DNA of 32,300 bases from Chloroflexota bacterium (GTDB taxonomy: Bacteria; Chloroflexota; Anaerolineae; Anaerolineales; VGOW01). Positions within the stretch are counted from its first letter, which is position 1; each line of letters starts with the position of its first letter. The notes under the pieces are model-generated. The model made no database searches. It was given only the letters and a program-made list of their open reading frames with translations, and was not told the origin of the DNA. The stretch is taken from the NCBI GenBank assembly GCA_016213135.1, contig JACRBQ010000038.1, forward strand, positions 1-32,300. The letters are read 5' to 3'. The translations under genes were made by a program, and so were the position numbers. Shown here piece by piece: positions 15,124 to 22,675 of this stretch.

Positions 15124-15570
15124 TCACGGCTTGAAATAGATTTGCCCCACGCCCATGCGGTCGAGGCCGTCGTCGGCCCAGTGGCGCACAACGGCGGACT
15201 CGTCGTCGAGGGCCTTAAAGAGGGCCGGGATGGCAGCGGGGTCTTTGAGGCGAGCGAGGGCACGGGCGGCCAGGCCGCGCGTTTGCGCGTCGGGGTGGGC
15301 GAGGGCCTGCACCAGGGCCGGCAGGGCGGGTGAGCCAATATGCTCAAGCGCGTCGGCGGCAGTTCGGGCGATGAAGCTGCCGGGGTCGGCGAGGCAAGCG
15401 ATGAGAGCAGTGACGGCAGTGGATTCGCGCCGCTGCCCCAGCGCATAAATGGCAAGGCTCCGAACTTCCGGATCGGAGCCTTCCAGAGCAGCCAGCAGAT
15501 CGGATGTGGCGATCTTAGCCAGACTGTCTTCGTCGGCGTAGCGTAAATCCGTTGGCATATTTCGCCGCAC
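15124..15570 (-). CDS. HEAT-repeat domain protein
   Basis: 148 aa composed of about four HEAT/PBS-lyase-type repeats of 30 residues. They are visible as SDPEVRSLAIYALGQRRES, then DPGSFIARTAADALEHIGSPA, HPDAQTRGLAARALARLKDP and DESAVVRHWADDGLDRMG. Such repeats form a curved scaffold for protein contacts; PBS-type versions also occur in phycobilin lyases, but nothing else suggests that here. No signal or membrane segment. Start: GTG 15570 with a G-rich site seven bases upstream, or ATG 15558 without one. It is the 3' partner of the Trm112-like gene on the same strand after a gap of about 110 bp that holds a CTGCGC...GCGCAG hairpin. Confidence 0.8.
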   Translation of the reverse strand: MRRNMPTDLRYADEDSLAKIATSDLLAALEGSDPEVRSLAIYALGQRRESTAVTALIACLADPGSFIARTAADALEHIGSPALPALVQALAHPDAQTRGLAARALARLKDPAAIPALFKALDDESAVVRHWADDGLDRMGVGQIYFKP

Positions 15571-15679
15571 ATCTGCCCCCTGCGCTACCGCGCAGCGGCG
15601 GTGCCGGGGGAGATCGCCGAGAGCGCAGAGCAGATGAAGCGTGTTGTTCTTAGCGCACTCTGCGCGTTCGGCCGCGAAA

Positions 15680-15904
15680 CTAATCAGCAGGCGGGGGAAC
15701 GGGCAGGGCGTCGTCGGCAGTGTTCATCCATTTCTCGCCGACCTCGATGAGCATGACCGGAATGTCGTCGCGGATGGGGTACTTGCGGCGGCAATCCGGC
15801 TCCTGGCAAACGAGCCACGTGTCTTTGACCAGTTTGAGCATACCGGGCTTCTCGCGAACGCAATGCGGGCAACGCAAAATTTCGAGCAGGTCTGAGCTAA
15901 CCAT
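15680..15904 (-). CDS. Trm112-like zinc-ribbon protein
   Basis: 74 aa from ATG 15904, which has GGAGG nine bases upstream; an earlier ATG at 15928 lies before that site and is unlikely. The order LLEILRCPHC, then WLVCQEPDCRRKYPIRDDIPVMLIEVG is the Trm112/UPF0434 pattern. Cys 12, 15, 33 and 38 form a zinc ribbon, and IRDDIPVML is the conserved ending. In eukaryotes and archaea Trm112 activates methyltransferases; bacterial members are small, mostly uncharacterised and presumably similar partners. It is divergent from an alpha/beta hydrolase gene across a symmetrical intergenic sequence. Confidence 0.85.
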   Translation of the reverse strand: MVSSDLLEILRCPHCVREKPGMLKLVKDTWLVCQEPDCRRKYPIRDDIPVMLIEVGEKWMNTADDALPVPPPAD

Positions 15905-15927
15905 ATTTCCGGGCCTCCGTGAGGGCA

Positions 15928-15960
15928 AAGTATACCATGCGCGAGGCCTCGGGTATACTT
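15928..15960. promoter_or_regulatory. Symmetrical operator/promoter element between divergent genes
   Basis: AAGTATACC (15928-15936) and GGTATACTT (15952-15960) are perfect inverted 9-mers separated by 15 bp. Each contains TATACT reading outward, a fair -10 box for the Trm112-like gene (minus) and the hydrolase gene (plus). This fits a shared bidirectional promoter or an operator. No good -35 boxes are seen. Confidence 0.45.
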
Positions 15961-16038
15961 GTGCGCATTACAAATTGAGCGCCGGGAGCCGGATGTTGCG
16001 ATACCCGGTGCTGCGTTTTGTGGCGGAGGGATGGCTGA

Positions 16039-16911
16039 TTGAATACTCCAGTGGACACCTACGTGACAGCGAACGGGCTGCAGTTGCACCTGCGCGATTG
16101 GGGTGGCCCGGCCAACGGGCGCGCCCCGGTGCTGATGTTGCACGGGCTGGCGTCCAATGCCCGCATTTGGGATTGGGTTGCCCCGCTGTTGGCGCAGTCG
16201 GTTCGGGTGGTGGCGCTGGATCAACGCAGCCACGGCTTGAGTCAGCCCCCCGCCGATTTTGATTTTAGCTTCGACGCAATTTGCTCGGATATGCGCGATG
16301 TGATTTCAGCGCTGGGGTTCGAGCGGCCGGCGCTGGTGGGGCACTCGTGGGGCGCCAACGCGGTGGTGGAATTTGCCACTCGCCACCCCGAAGCGCTGAG
16401 CGGCGCGGTGATGGTGGATGGCGGCATGGCCCCCATGAGCAAACGGCTCACGTGGGAGGAGGCCAAGTCCCAATTGGCCCCGCCGCGATTGGCCGGGACG
16501 CCGCTGAGGCGGTTCCGCGAGATGGTGAAGGGGTTCACTGGCGAGTTGGATAGCGAAGCGCTGTGGCAGATCATTCTGGGCAACTTTGAGATTCTGCCGG
16601 ACGATACTATTCGGCCCCATTTGCCGTTTGACAGCCACATGAAAATTTTGCGGGCGCTGTGGGAGCAAAACGTGGAGCAGTTGTTCTCGCAAGTGAAATG
16701 CCCGGCGCTGTTCCTGCCGTGCATCCCGCCACAGTCTGCCGGGGAGGGGGACATGCAGTATTTGCAGTCGAAGCGCGAGGGGGCGGCGCAGGCACAGCGA
16801 CTGATGCCGCAGGCGCGGGTCGAGTGGCTGACCGATTCAATCCACGATGTGCCGCTGCAGCGGCCGGAGCGGGTAGCGGCGCTGATTGGCGAGTTTGTGA
16901 ACCGGCTCTAG
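16039..16911 (+). CDS. Alpha/beta hydrolase
   Basis: 290 aa. Canonical alpha/beta-hydrolase order: oxyanion-hole loop MLHGLASNARIW near 33-44, DQRSHGLS near 61-68, nucleophile elbow GHSWG with Ser 103, and the catalytic His in DSIHDVPLQRPERV near residue 273. Helical cap-domain sequence lies between about 130 and 220. The fold covers esterases, haloperoxidases, epoxide hydrolases and C-C hydrolases; the substrate cannot be assigned. The TTG start follows GGAGGG at 16025-16030; an ATG at 16031 is out of frame. The last four bases overlap the convergent nucleotidyltransferase gene. Confidence 0.88.
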   Translation: MNTPVDTYVTANGLQLHLRDWGGPANGRAPVLMLHGLASNARIWDWVAPLLAQSVRVVALDQRSHGLSQPPADFDFSFDAICSDMRDVISALGFERPALVGHSWGANAVVEFATRHPEALSGAVMVDGGMAPMSKRLTWEEAKSQLAPPRLAGTPLRRFREMVKGFTGELDSEALWQIILGNFEILPDDTIRPHLPFDSHMKILRALWEQNVEQLFSQVKCPALFLPCIPPQSAGEGDMQYLQSKREGAAQAQRLMPQARVEWLTDSIHDVPLQRPERVAALIGEFVNRL

Positions 16912-17471
16912 CGATTTCGCCAGGCGGTCTCGAAGCGCTCGACGATTTCCGGATTGGCGAGCGCTTCGCCGAAATCGTTGAGCCATTGGCGGATGTAGCC
17001 CACGTCCAGTTGCTCGCCCTGCCGATAGACCACACCCTGAATGTCGCTGATGTCTTGCGGTCGCCCGGCCACCGCTTTATGGATGATCAAGTCCTCCGCC
17101 GAGCACAGCCGGATCTTCTTTCCCGGATCGATCTCGTGATCCACCGCGCGGGCAAAGAGTTGATCTTCGTAGCCGGGCAAGGCCAGTGAGATGTCCACGT
17201 CCACACCGTTGCCGGCGGTGATCAAAACCATCCGGGTCTTGCCGGCGAAGTCAACCGGATTGGCGGAGCGGGAAGGGAAATGCCCGGTGATCAGGCGAAC
17301 GAGAGAGGCGGAGCCGGTGGTGAGCGGGGAGGCTATCGAAAAATCAGCATCCACAGTCAAACGGGCATTGCCCCACACTTGAACTGCAAGCCCGCCGATG
17401 AGGGCATAGGGCAGGTGGCGCTCGGCAAAAAACCGGCTTACTTCCCAGGCGGCGGCAAATGGCTCGATCAT
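16908..17471 (-). CDS. Nucleotidyltransferase-like protein (possible toxin of a two-gene module)
   Basis: 187 aa. The opening FFAERHLPYALIGGLAVQVWGNARLTVDADF is the typical start of the AbiEii/DUF6036-type nucleotidyltransferase superfamily. GG-A-Q-W corresponds to the nucleotide loop, and D-A-D and later DVDISL supply candidate metal aspartates. The middle block RLCSAEDLIIHKAVAGRPQDISDI (S-x-E-D-L-I-x-x-K, then R-x-x-D) is also typical. Such proteins are often toxins that modify tRNA or other targets, paired with a small upstream gene; the reaction here is not known. Its ATG overlaps the stop of the 90-residue upstream gene by four bases (ATGA). Confidence 0.75.
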   Translation of the reverse strand: MIEPFAAAWEVSRFFAERHLPYALIGGLAVQVWGNARLTVDADFSIASPLTTGSASLVRLITGHFPSRSANPVDFAGKTRMVLITAGNGVDVDISLALPGYEDQLFARAVDHEIDPGKKIRLCSAEDLIIHKAVAGRPQDISDIQGVVYRQGEQLDVGYIRQWLNDFGEALANPEIVERFETAWRNR

Positions 17472-17740
17472 ATCAGGTTGTTGCGTCGCGCCAATGTTTC
17501 AAATGCTTGACGCACGCGAATCTTGTGTTCGATCTTGCTGCGGGCCAATGCTTCCCAATTCCCGCCCGCTGATTTGCCGGAACGCTTCCACGTCTCGTAG
17601 AGCGAGGTAAAGATTTCGCGCGCCTCGGCATCGGTCATCGTCTTCAACCGGGCGCGGCGCTCGGCCTCGGTGATCCGGTTGACCTCGGCGTAACCGGCGA
17701 GGGTCTGGAGGAGAATATCACGGTCGAGTTTGGGAGCCAC
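17468..17740 (-). CDS. Hypothetical protein, partner of the nucleotidyltransferase
   Basis: 90 aa, highly charged and helical (AEVNRITEAERRARLKTM, then ALARSKIEHKIRVRQAFETL). No motif that I can name. It precedes the nucleotidyltransferase gene with an ATGA overlap, the layout of an antitoxin-toxin pair, so it may be the neutralising partner. The start is GTG 17740. A -10 box TATAAT (17748-17753 on the minus strand) ends seven bases before this GTG, so the transcript probably begins at or next to the start codon (leaderless). It is divergent from a GNAT gene. Confidence 0.65.
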   Translation of the reverse strand: MAPKLDRDILLQTLAGYAEVNRITEAERRARLKTMTDAEAREIFTSLYETWKRSGKSAGGNWEALARSKIEHKIRVRQAFETLARRNNLI

Positions 17741-17845
17741 AAGGTCTATTATACTCTGGCAGAATTACGCGGGAGCAACGACTATGCTAATCGGTAATCA
17801 TCTGACCATCCATGACGAGTGTGCGAACGGTTTGCGGGGGTAACT

Positions 17846-18280
17846 ATGGCAGTGACATTGCGCGCCGCAACGGCGGCGGACGAGAAAAATATCCGGGCGC
17901 TGATCCAGGAGGCGGGGATCAATCCCATGAATCTGGATTGGGAGCGCTTCTTGGTGGCCGAGGGCGATGGCGTGTTTGCCGGCTGCGGGCAGCTCAAGCC
18001 GCACGGCGACGGCGCGGTGGAGTTGGCCTCGCTGGCAGTGATCGCCGACCGCCAGGGCACGGGGGTCGGCTCGATGCTGGTGCGGGCGCTGATCGAGCGC
18101 GGGCCGCGAGAGCTTTATTTGATGTGCCGCAGCGGGCTGGCACCGTATTACCGCCGCTTTGGGTTTGAGGAGATTGGGCCGGAAGCCATGCCGCGCAGTT
18201 TCAAAACCATTTACCGCGCGGCCCGGCTGGCCGGCCAGCCGGGGCTGAGCATTATGCGCCGTGTAGGCGCCGCGAGCTAA
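17846..18280 (+). CDS. GNAT family N-acetyltransferase
   Basis: 144 aa from ATG 17846; GGGGG at 17836-17840 serves as ribosome site, whereas an earlier ATG (17819) has none. VTLRAATAADEKNIRALIQE is the usual N-terminal strand-helix, LASLAVIADRQGTGVGSMLVRALIE near 60-85 carries the acetyl-CoA loop R-Q-G-T-G-V-G, and APYYRRFGFEEIG near 108 is the final GNAT strand-helix. The N-terminal half lacks about 15 residues compared with larger members. Acceptor unknown. The last four bases overlap the convergent STAS gene. Confidence 0.82.
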   Translation: MAVTLRAATAADEKNIRALIQEAGINPMNLDWERFLVAEGDGVFAGCGQLKPHGDGAVELASLAVIADRQGTGVGSMLVRALIERGPRELYLMCRSGLAPYYRRFGFEEIGPEAMPRSFKTIYRAARLAGQPGLSIMRRVGAAS

Positions 18281-18672
18281 TACGAGGCAATCGCCGCATC
18301 GAGGTCGTGGAACACCTCGAGGAAAGTATCGAACCCGGCGAGGTGCAGGGCCTCCACGACGCGGGCGTTGGGTTTGAGCAGCTTGAGGTGGGGCGATTTG
18401 TGCGTGCCGTCGTTGAGGCGGCCCAGAGGGGCGGGGGCGGAATGATTGGGCTGTTTGTGCAACATTTTGAAGACCTGGCCGATGGCCTGAAACCCGGCGG
18501 AACTGATGAACGGCACCTCTTCCAGATCCAGCAGTATGTATTCGGCGCCGGCCTGAAAAATCGTCTCGCCGAATTTTTGAAAAGTCTCGTAAGACAAGGT
18601 GTCCACGTTGCCCTTGACCCGCATAACGGTGACCGGCACCCGTCCGACGCGCTGCGATAGTTCTATCTCCAT
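18277..18672 (-). CDS. STAS-domain protein (anti-sigma factor antagonist-like)
   Basis: 131 aa. The fold pattern VTVMRVKGNVDTLSYETF, then YILLDLEEVPFISSAGFQAIGQVF is the STAS core; SSAG carries the Ser that partner kinases phosphorylate in SpoIIAA/RsbV proteins. About 20 residues (HKQPNHSAPAPLGRLNDGTH) are inserted before the final strand, where classical members have a short loop. The C-terminal part (LKLLKPNARVVEALHLAGF) is typical. No anti-sigma kinase gene is adjacent, so the partner must be elsewhere. An alternative role is a signalling module in chemosensory or stressosome-like complexes. Confidence 0.85.
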   Translation of the reverse strand: MEIELSQRVGRVPVTVMRVKGNVDTLSYETFQKFGETIFQAGAEYILLDLEEVPFISSAGFQAIGQVFKMLHKQPNHSAPAPLGRLNDGTHKSPHLKLLKPNARVVEALHLAGFDTFLEVFHDLDAAIASY

Positions 18673-18781
18673 TGCTTAACTCAATCCACCTGTGGGCAAG
18701 AGTAGTGCGTAACGCCCGGCATGGCCTCGTTTGTAAGTTCTCCGACGATTATCGTTGCGGATGGAGGATAGCGCAAGCCGA

Positions 18782-19633
18782 TCAGGAGTATTGATAGAAT
18801 CCGCGCCCGCTCTTGCGGCCCAGATACCCGGCATCCACCATGCGCGCCAGCAGCGGGCAGGGGCGATATTTGTCCTCGCCGAGGTCGCGGTGGAGCACCT
18901 CCATCACAAACAGCACCACGTCGAGGCCCACCATGTCGGCCAGCGTCAGCGGCCCCATGGGATGGTTCATGCCCAGCTTCATCACCCCGTCGATCGCTTC
19001 GCGCGTCCCCACCCCTTCCATCAGCGCATAGATGGCCTCGTTGATCATGGGGCACAGGATGCGGTTGGAAATGAAACCCGGCGAGTCGTTGACCTCGATG
19101 GGGGTCTTGCCCAGCTTCTGCGACAGCTCGACCGTGGCGGCCACCGTCTCCGCCGAGGTGCCCAGGCCGCGCACCACTTCCACCAGCGTCATCAGCGGCA
19201 CCGGGTTGAAGAAATGCATGCCAACCACTTTGTCGGGCCGTTTGGTGGCCGCGCCGATTTTCGTCAGCGAGATGGACGAGGTGTTGGAGGCCAGAATGAT
19301 TTCGGGCCGGGTGAGCGCATCAAGTTCGCGGAACACTCTGAGCTTGAGATCGGGGTTTTCGGTGGCGGCTTCAATCACCAGGTCGGCCCTGGCGGCGGCG
19401 GCGAGGTCGCCTGAGGTGGCAATTGCCTCCAGCGCCGCCGACTGCTGCCCGGCGGTGATGCGGCCCTTTTCGGCCAGCTTGCCCAGCGACTTTTGAATGG
19501 TCGCCAGCCCCTTCTCCAGAGCCTGGGGATAGATGTCGATCATGGTGACGCGATAGCCGGAAGCGGCGCACACCTGCGTAATGCCGCTGCCCACGGCGCC
19601 CGCCCCGATGATGGCAATGTGTTTGATGTTCAC
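18782..19633 (-). CDS. hbd: 3-hydroxybutyryl-CoA dehydrogenase
   Basis: 283 aa from GTG 19633, with GGGAGA five bases upstream; the longer frame to 19690 reads into a repeat. It oxidises 3-hydroxyacyl-CoA with NAD(P)+ or runs in reverse, in beta-oxidation or butyrate/PHB-type metabolism. The Rossmann loop is IIGAGAVGSGI (8-18); D31 after the second strand suggests NAD. The catalytic His lies in GMHFFNPVPLMTLVEVV and the partner Asn in NDSPGFISNRIL, with Glu in VEVV. The C-terminal domain ends DVVLFVMEVLH...KSGRGFY-Y, the family signature. The thiolase gene lies 82 bp upstream on the same strand, giving the two steps that link acetyl-CoA with 3-hydroxybutyryl-CoA. Confidence 0.93.
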   Translation of the reverse strand: MNIKHIAIIGAGAVGSGITQVCAASGYRVTMIDIYPQALEKGLATIQKSLGKLAEKGRITAGQQSAALEAIATSGDLAAAARADLVIEAATENPDLKLRVFRELDALTRPEIILASNTSSISLTKIGAATKRPDKVVGMHFFNPVPLMTLVEVVRGLGTSAETVAATVELSQKLGKTPIEVNDSPGFISNRILCPMINEAIYALMEGVGTREAIDGVMKLGMNHPMGPLTLADMVGLDVVLFVMEVLHRDLGEDKYRPCPLLARMVDAGYLGRKSGRGFYQYS

Positions 19634-19640
19634 GGAAGTC

Positions 19641-19720
19641 TCCCTGAAACGATGAACTCGGAACGATGAACGATGAACCCCGTTCCGCATTCATCATTCC
19701 TCACTCCGCATTCATCATTC
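19641..19720. repeat. GATGAA / TTCATC microrepeat
   Basis: About 80 bp built of GATGAA and its complement: three GATGAA units on the left, two copies of GCATTCATCATTC separated by CTCACTCC on the right. The stop codon of the thiolase gene (19715-19717) lies in the last unit. It fills the gap between thiolase and hbd. Confidence 0.7.
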
Positions 19721-20935
19721 GATCTCCACCGCCAGCGCCACCGCTTCGCCGCCGCCCAGACACAGCGAGGCAATGCCGCGCTTGAGGCCCCGATCTTGCA
19801 ACGCATGAATGAGGGTGACGACGAGGCGCGCCCCGCTCGCGCCGATGGGGTGGCCCAGGGCAACGGCCCCGCCATTCACGTTGACCCTGGCCCAGTCCCA
19901 GCCCTTGTCGGCGAGCACGCGGCCATCGGCCAGCACTTGCGCGGCAAAAGCCTCGTTCAGCTCCACCAGATCCACGTCGGCCAGCGTCCAGCCCACTTTG
20001 TCGAGCAGCTTGGGAATGGCGTGGGCCGGGGCGATGAACAGGTATTTGGGCGGCACGGCAAACTGGGTGTAGCCCACAATTCGGGCCAGCGGCTTTTTGC
20101 CGTGAGCATCGGCATACGCGCGGTTGGCCAGCACCACCGCCGCCGCGCCATCGTTGAGGCCCGGGGCGTTGCCGGCGGTCACTTTGCCGTTGGGCTTAAA
20201 GGCCGGTTTGAGTTTGGCGAGCAACTCGGGCGAGGTGTCGCGGCGCGGACCTTCGTCGGTGTCCACCACCACCGGGCGTCCCTTGGCGTCGGCCAGAGTC
20301 ACCGGGGCGATTTCGAGTTTGAACTTTCCGGCATCCTGCGCGGCAAGGGCTTTTTGATGACTTTCGTACGCGAACCGATCCATAGCCTCGCGGGTGACCT
20401 CATACTCATCGGCGATGAACTCGGCGGCGTCGCCCATGCCCCAGTTTTCGATGGAACACCACAGCCCGTCGTGCAGGGCGGCGTCGGTCAGTTGCTGGTT
20501 GCCATATTTGAGGCCGCCCCGGCCGCGTATGAAGTGGGGCGCGTTGCTCATGCTCTCCATGCCGCCGGCAACGATCAGTTGGGCATCGTCGGCGCGAATG
20601 GCCTGCGCCCCCAGCATCACGGCCTTGAGGCCCGAGCCGCACACTTTGTTCACGGCGGCGGCGCCCACGCTGTCGGGCATGCCGCCGAGCATGGCAGTGC
20701 GGCGGGCCGGGGCTTGCCCCACTCCGGCGGCGATGACATGGCCCATCAGCACCTCGTCCACGTGGGCCGGTTCGATGCCCGCCCGCTCCACGGCGGCTTT
20801 AATAGCCACGGCCCCGAGGTGGGGCGCATCGGCGGCGGCCAGGGTGCCGGTAAATTTGCCAATGGGTGTGCGCGCCCCCGACAGGATCACAATGTCCTGC
20901 GCGGTGCGCGGCCGGCTGGTGCTTGGGGTAGCCAT
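19715..20935 (-). CDS. Acetyl-CoA acetyltransferase (thiolase)
   Basis: 406 aa from ATG 20935, with AGGAGA nine bases upstream; a longer frame to 21175 overlaps the HIT gene and is spurious. It condenses two acetyl-CoA to acetoacetyl-CoA or cleaves 3-ketoacyl-CoA. The acyl-binding Cys 99 lies in [37 protein letters not shown] (catalytic His) and CLGGGEAVA (second Cys) complete the active site. [12 protein letters not shown] is also diagnostic. It stands 13 bp downstream of the HIT gene and upstream of hbd, so the three probably form one transcript. The biosynthetic or degradative direction cannot be told. Confidence 0.95.
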   Translation of the reverse strand: MATPSTSRPRTAQDIVILSGARTPIGKFTGTLAAADAPHLGAVAIKAAVERAGIEPAHVDEVLMGHVIAAGVGQAPARRTAMLGGMPDSVGAAAVNKVCGSGLKAVMLGAQAIRADDAQLIVAGGMESMSNAPHFIRGRGGLKYGNQQLTDAALHDGLWCSIENWGMGDAAEFIADEYEVTREAMDRFAYESHQKALAAQDAGKFKLEIAPVTLADAKGRPVVVDTDEGPRRDTSPELLAKLKPAFKPNGKVTAGNAPGLNDGAAAVVLANRAYADAHGKKPLARIVGYTQFAVPPKYLFIAPAHAIPKLLDKVGWTLADVDLVELNEAFAAQVLADGRVLADKGWDWARVNVNGGAVALGHPIGASGARLVVTLIHALQDRGLKRGIASLCLGGGEAVALAVEIE

Positions 20936-20948
20936 ATGAAAGGGTCTC

Positions 20949-21446
20949 CTATGTGCCCGAGTCCGGCCACAGCTCGCGCAGGCGTTGGTAAGTCTGGGGG
21001 AGCCATTCGGGGACGACTCGGGTGTTGCCAATGGCCGACATGAAGCTGGTATCGCCTGCCCAACGGGGCACGATGTGGAGATGCACGTGCCCCGGGACGC
21101 CGGCCCCCGCCGCCGCGCCAACGTTGATGCCCAGGTTGAAGCCCTGGGGTTCGTAGGCGTGGCGCAGGGTGGCAAGCGCCCGCTGGCTCAAGGTCATGAT
21201 TTCGGTGAGCGTTTCGGGAGACAGTTGCTCGATGCTCGGCGTGTGTTCAAACGGCACAATCATGAGGTGGCCGTTGTTGTAAGGATAGAGATTCAGAATG
21301 ATGAAGGCGTGTTGGCCGCGATGGAGGACAAACAGCGCCTCGTCGGTTTCGGGCGATGCAGCCGCGTTGCAGAACAGGCAGCCGTCGGGATTGGGGGAGT
21401 TGCCTTGCAGGTAGGTCATGCGCCACGGTGTCCACAAATGATCCAT
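20949..21446 (-). CDS. HIT family hydrolase (AP4A-type)
   Basis: 165 aa from ATG 21446 (preceded by a short GAGG); ATG 21464 is also possible. The histidine triad is HVHLHIVPRW near residue 120. Upstream, CLFCNA near 23 is part of a zinc site in this branch, and NLYPYNNGHLMIVP supplies the conserved N-x-x-P-x-x-x-G-H-x-x-V/I-P. MDHLWTPWRMTYL at the start is typical of bacterial HIT proteins related to AP4A phosphorylase/hydrolase. It would hydrolyse dinucleoside polyphosphates or other nucleoside phosphoramidates in the cytoplasm. First gene of a probable HIT-thiolase-hbd operon and divergent from birA. Confidence 0.92.
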   Translation of the reverse strand: MDHLWTPWRMTYLQGNSPNPDGCLFCNAAASPETDEALFVLHRGQHAFIILNLYPYNNGHLMIVPFEHTPSIEQLSPETLTEIMTLSQRALATLRHAYEPQGFNLGINVGAAAGAGVPGHVHLHIVPRWAGDTSFMSAIGNTRVVPEWLPQTYQRLRELWPDSGT

Positions 21447-21512
21447 AACGGCCTCGACAGGCATTTTACCAGATTTGATATACTAACCCGCACTGAGAAG
21501 CGTGCTGATCCA

Positions 21513-22253
21513 ATGAAAGCCCACAGGTTTTACCGATACGAGTCGCTCGGCTCCACCAACGATGAAGCCAGGCGGCTTGCGGCCCTGGGCGAACCGGAGG
21601 GCGCGGTAGTGGTGGCCGAGGCGCAAACGGCGGGCCGGGGGCGGGCGGGCCGCGTGTGGGTGACTCCGCCGGGGGGCGCGGTGGCCATGTCGCTCATCTT
21701 GCGGCCAAGAGTCGCCCCGGCACACCTGACCCAGATGGCAATGCTGGGCGGGCTGGCGGTGGCCGAAGGCATCCGCGCAATGTGCGGCGTGGCGGTGGAA
21801 CTCAAGTGGCCCAACGATGTGCTGGTGGCCGGGCGCAAGGTGGCCGGTGTGTTGGCCGAGGCGTCGTTTGCGGGGGAGCAATTGGACTGGGTGGTGCTGG
21901 GGATGGGGGTGAATGTGAACGCCGGGCCGCCGCCTGCCGTGGCGCTGGACGCTTCGCGTGCCGCGACCTGCCTGGCCGCCGAAGTGGGCTATTTGCTGGA
22001 GCGCGAGTCGGTGATGAGCGCGATCCTTTCGGCTTTTGACGCGCGTTACGCCCAGCTTGGCACTCCGGCGCTGGCGGCGGCGTGGGAGGGGCTGCTTGCC
22101 ATGCGCGGCAAGCGAGTGGAGGCACGCGGCCCAGCCGAGACGGTGACGGGCCGGCTCGAAGGGGTGACGGCGGAGGGGGCTGCCGTATTGCGACTGGCTT
22201 CGGGAGAATCCCGGGTCATCCTGGCAGGAGATGTGCATCTCCGAGAAGGGTAG
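21513..22253 (+). CDS. birA: Biotin--[acetyl-CoA-carboxylase] ligase (single-domain BirA)
   Basis: 246 aa. It activates biotin with ATP to biotinyl-AMP and attaches it to the carrier lysine of acetyl-CoA carboxylase and related enzymes. Catalytic loop GRGRAGRVW (41-49), KWPNDV (98-103) and GRKVAGVLAE with the adenylate-binding Lys 109 are all present; the C-terminal SH3-like domain spans about 195-246. The N-terminal winged-helix DNA-binding domain of E. coli BirA is absent, so this is a class I ligase without repressor function. ATG 21513 begins the conserved domain. No clear ribosome site is visible. The frame is open upstream, but only through the HIT gene in antisense. Confidence 0.93.
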   Translation: MKAHRFYRYESLGSTNDEARRLAALGEPEGAVVVAEAQTAGRGRAGRVWVTPPGGAVAMSLILRPRVAPAHLTQMAMLGGLAVAEGIRAMCGVAVELKWPNDVLVAGRKVAGVLAEASFAGEQLDWVVLGMGVNVNAGPPPAVALDASRAATCLAAEVGYLLERESVMSAILSAFDARYAQLGTPALAAAWEGLLAMRGKRVEARGPAETVTGRLEGVTAEGAAVLRLASGESRVILAGDVHLREG

Positions 22254-22332
22254 AGAGCCAGGCGCCTACTTGCGCCATTTGAGTCCGCGGAGTAAACTAT
22301 TGCCAGTGGCAAAAAGCAAGGAGGATTGACCT

Positions 22333-22596
22333 ATGTTTGACGATCTGCGCTCCAAGAGTGTATCGCCTTTTGATGAAGATGTCGTCATTGAGCCGGAGCC
22401 GGAGATGGCGGCGCCGCAGCCGATGGCGGCCATGCCAAAGCGGGCCGCGACTACCCGCCGTGGCAACGGCGAAATCCCCGTTCTGGGAATGACCGCCGGG
22501 CAGCGGTTTGTGCTGTCGCTCATGCTGTTCTTGAACGTGACGGTACTGGGGTTCTTCCTGTTGCTGGTGTCGGGCGCGGTAGTGCTGCCGTTTTGA
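22333..22596 (+). CDS. Small hypothetical protein with one membrane helix
   Basis: 87 aa. AAGGAGG lies seven bases before the ATG, so the start is sure. Residues 1-50 are acidic, then Pro/Ala-rich and basic (EPEPEMAAPQPMAAMPKRA); residues about 57-83 form one hydrophobic helix at the C-terminus, so the protein is likely tail-anchored with its N-terminus inside. No known domain. It is 79 bp downstream of birA with a TTGCCAGTGGCAA palindrome between, and ends just before a strong bidirectional terminator. Confidence 0.7.
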   Translation: MFDDLRSKSVSPFDEDVVIEPEPEMAAPQPMAAMPKRAATTRRGNGEIPVLGMTAGQRFVLSLMLFLNVTVLGFFLLLVSGAVVLPF

Positions 22597-22615
22597 GCTA
22601 ACGCCCAGGAAAACA

Positions 22616-22655
22616 AAAAGCGGGGCCGGCGATGGAGATCGCCGGCCCCGCTTTT
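22616..22655. terminator. Bidirectional intrinsic terminator
   Basis: AAAAGCGGGGCCGGCGAT (22616-22633) and its exact complement (22638-22655) form an 18-bp stem with loop GGAG, ending in TTTT on either strand. It separates the plus-strand small-protein gene from the convergent ATP-grasp gene. Confidence 0.93.
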
Positions 22656-22675
22656 GATTCGGGCAGGGAGTGCGG

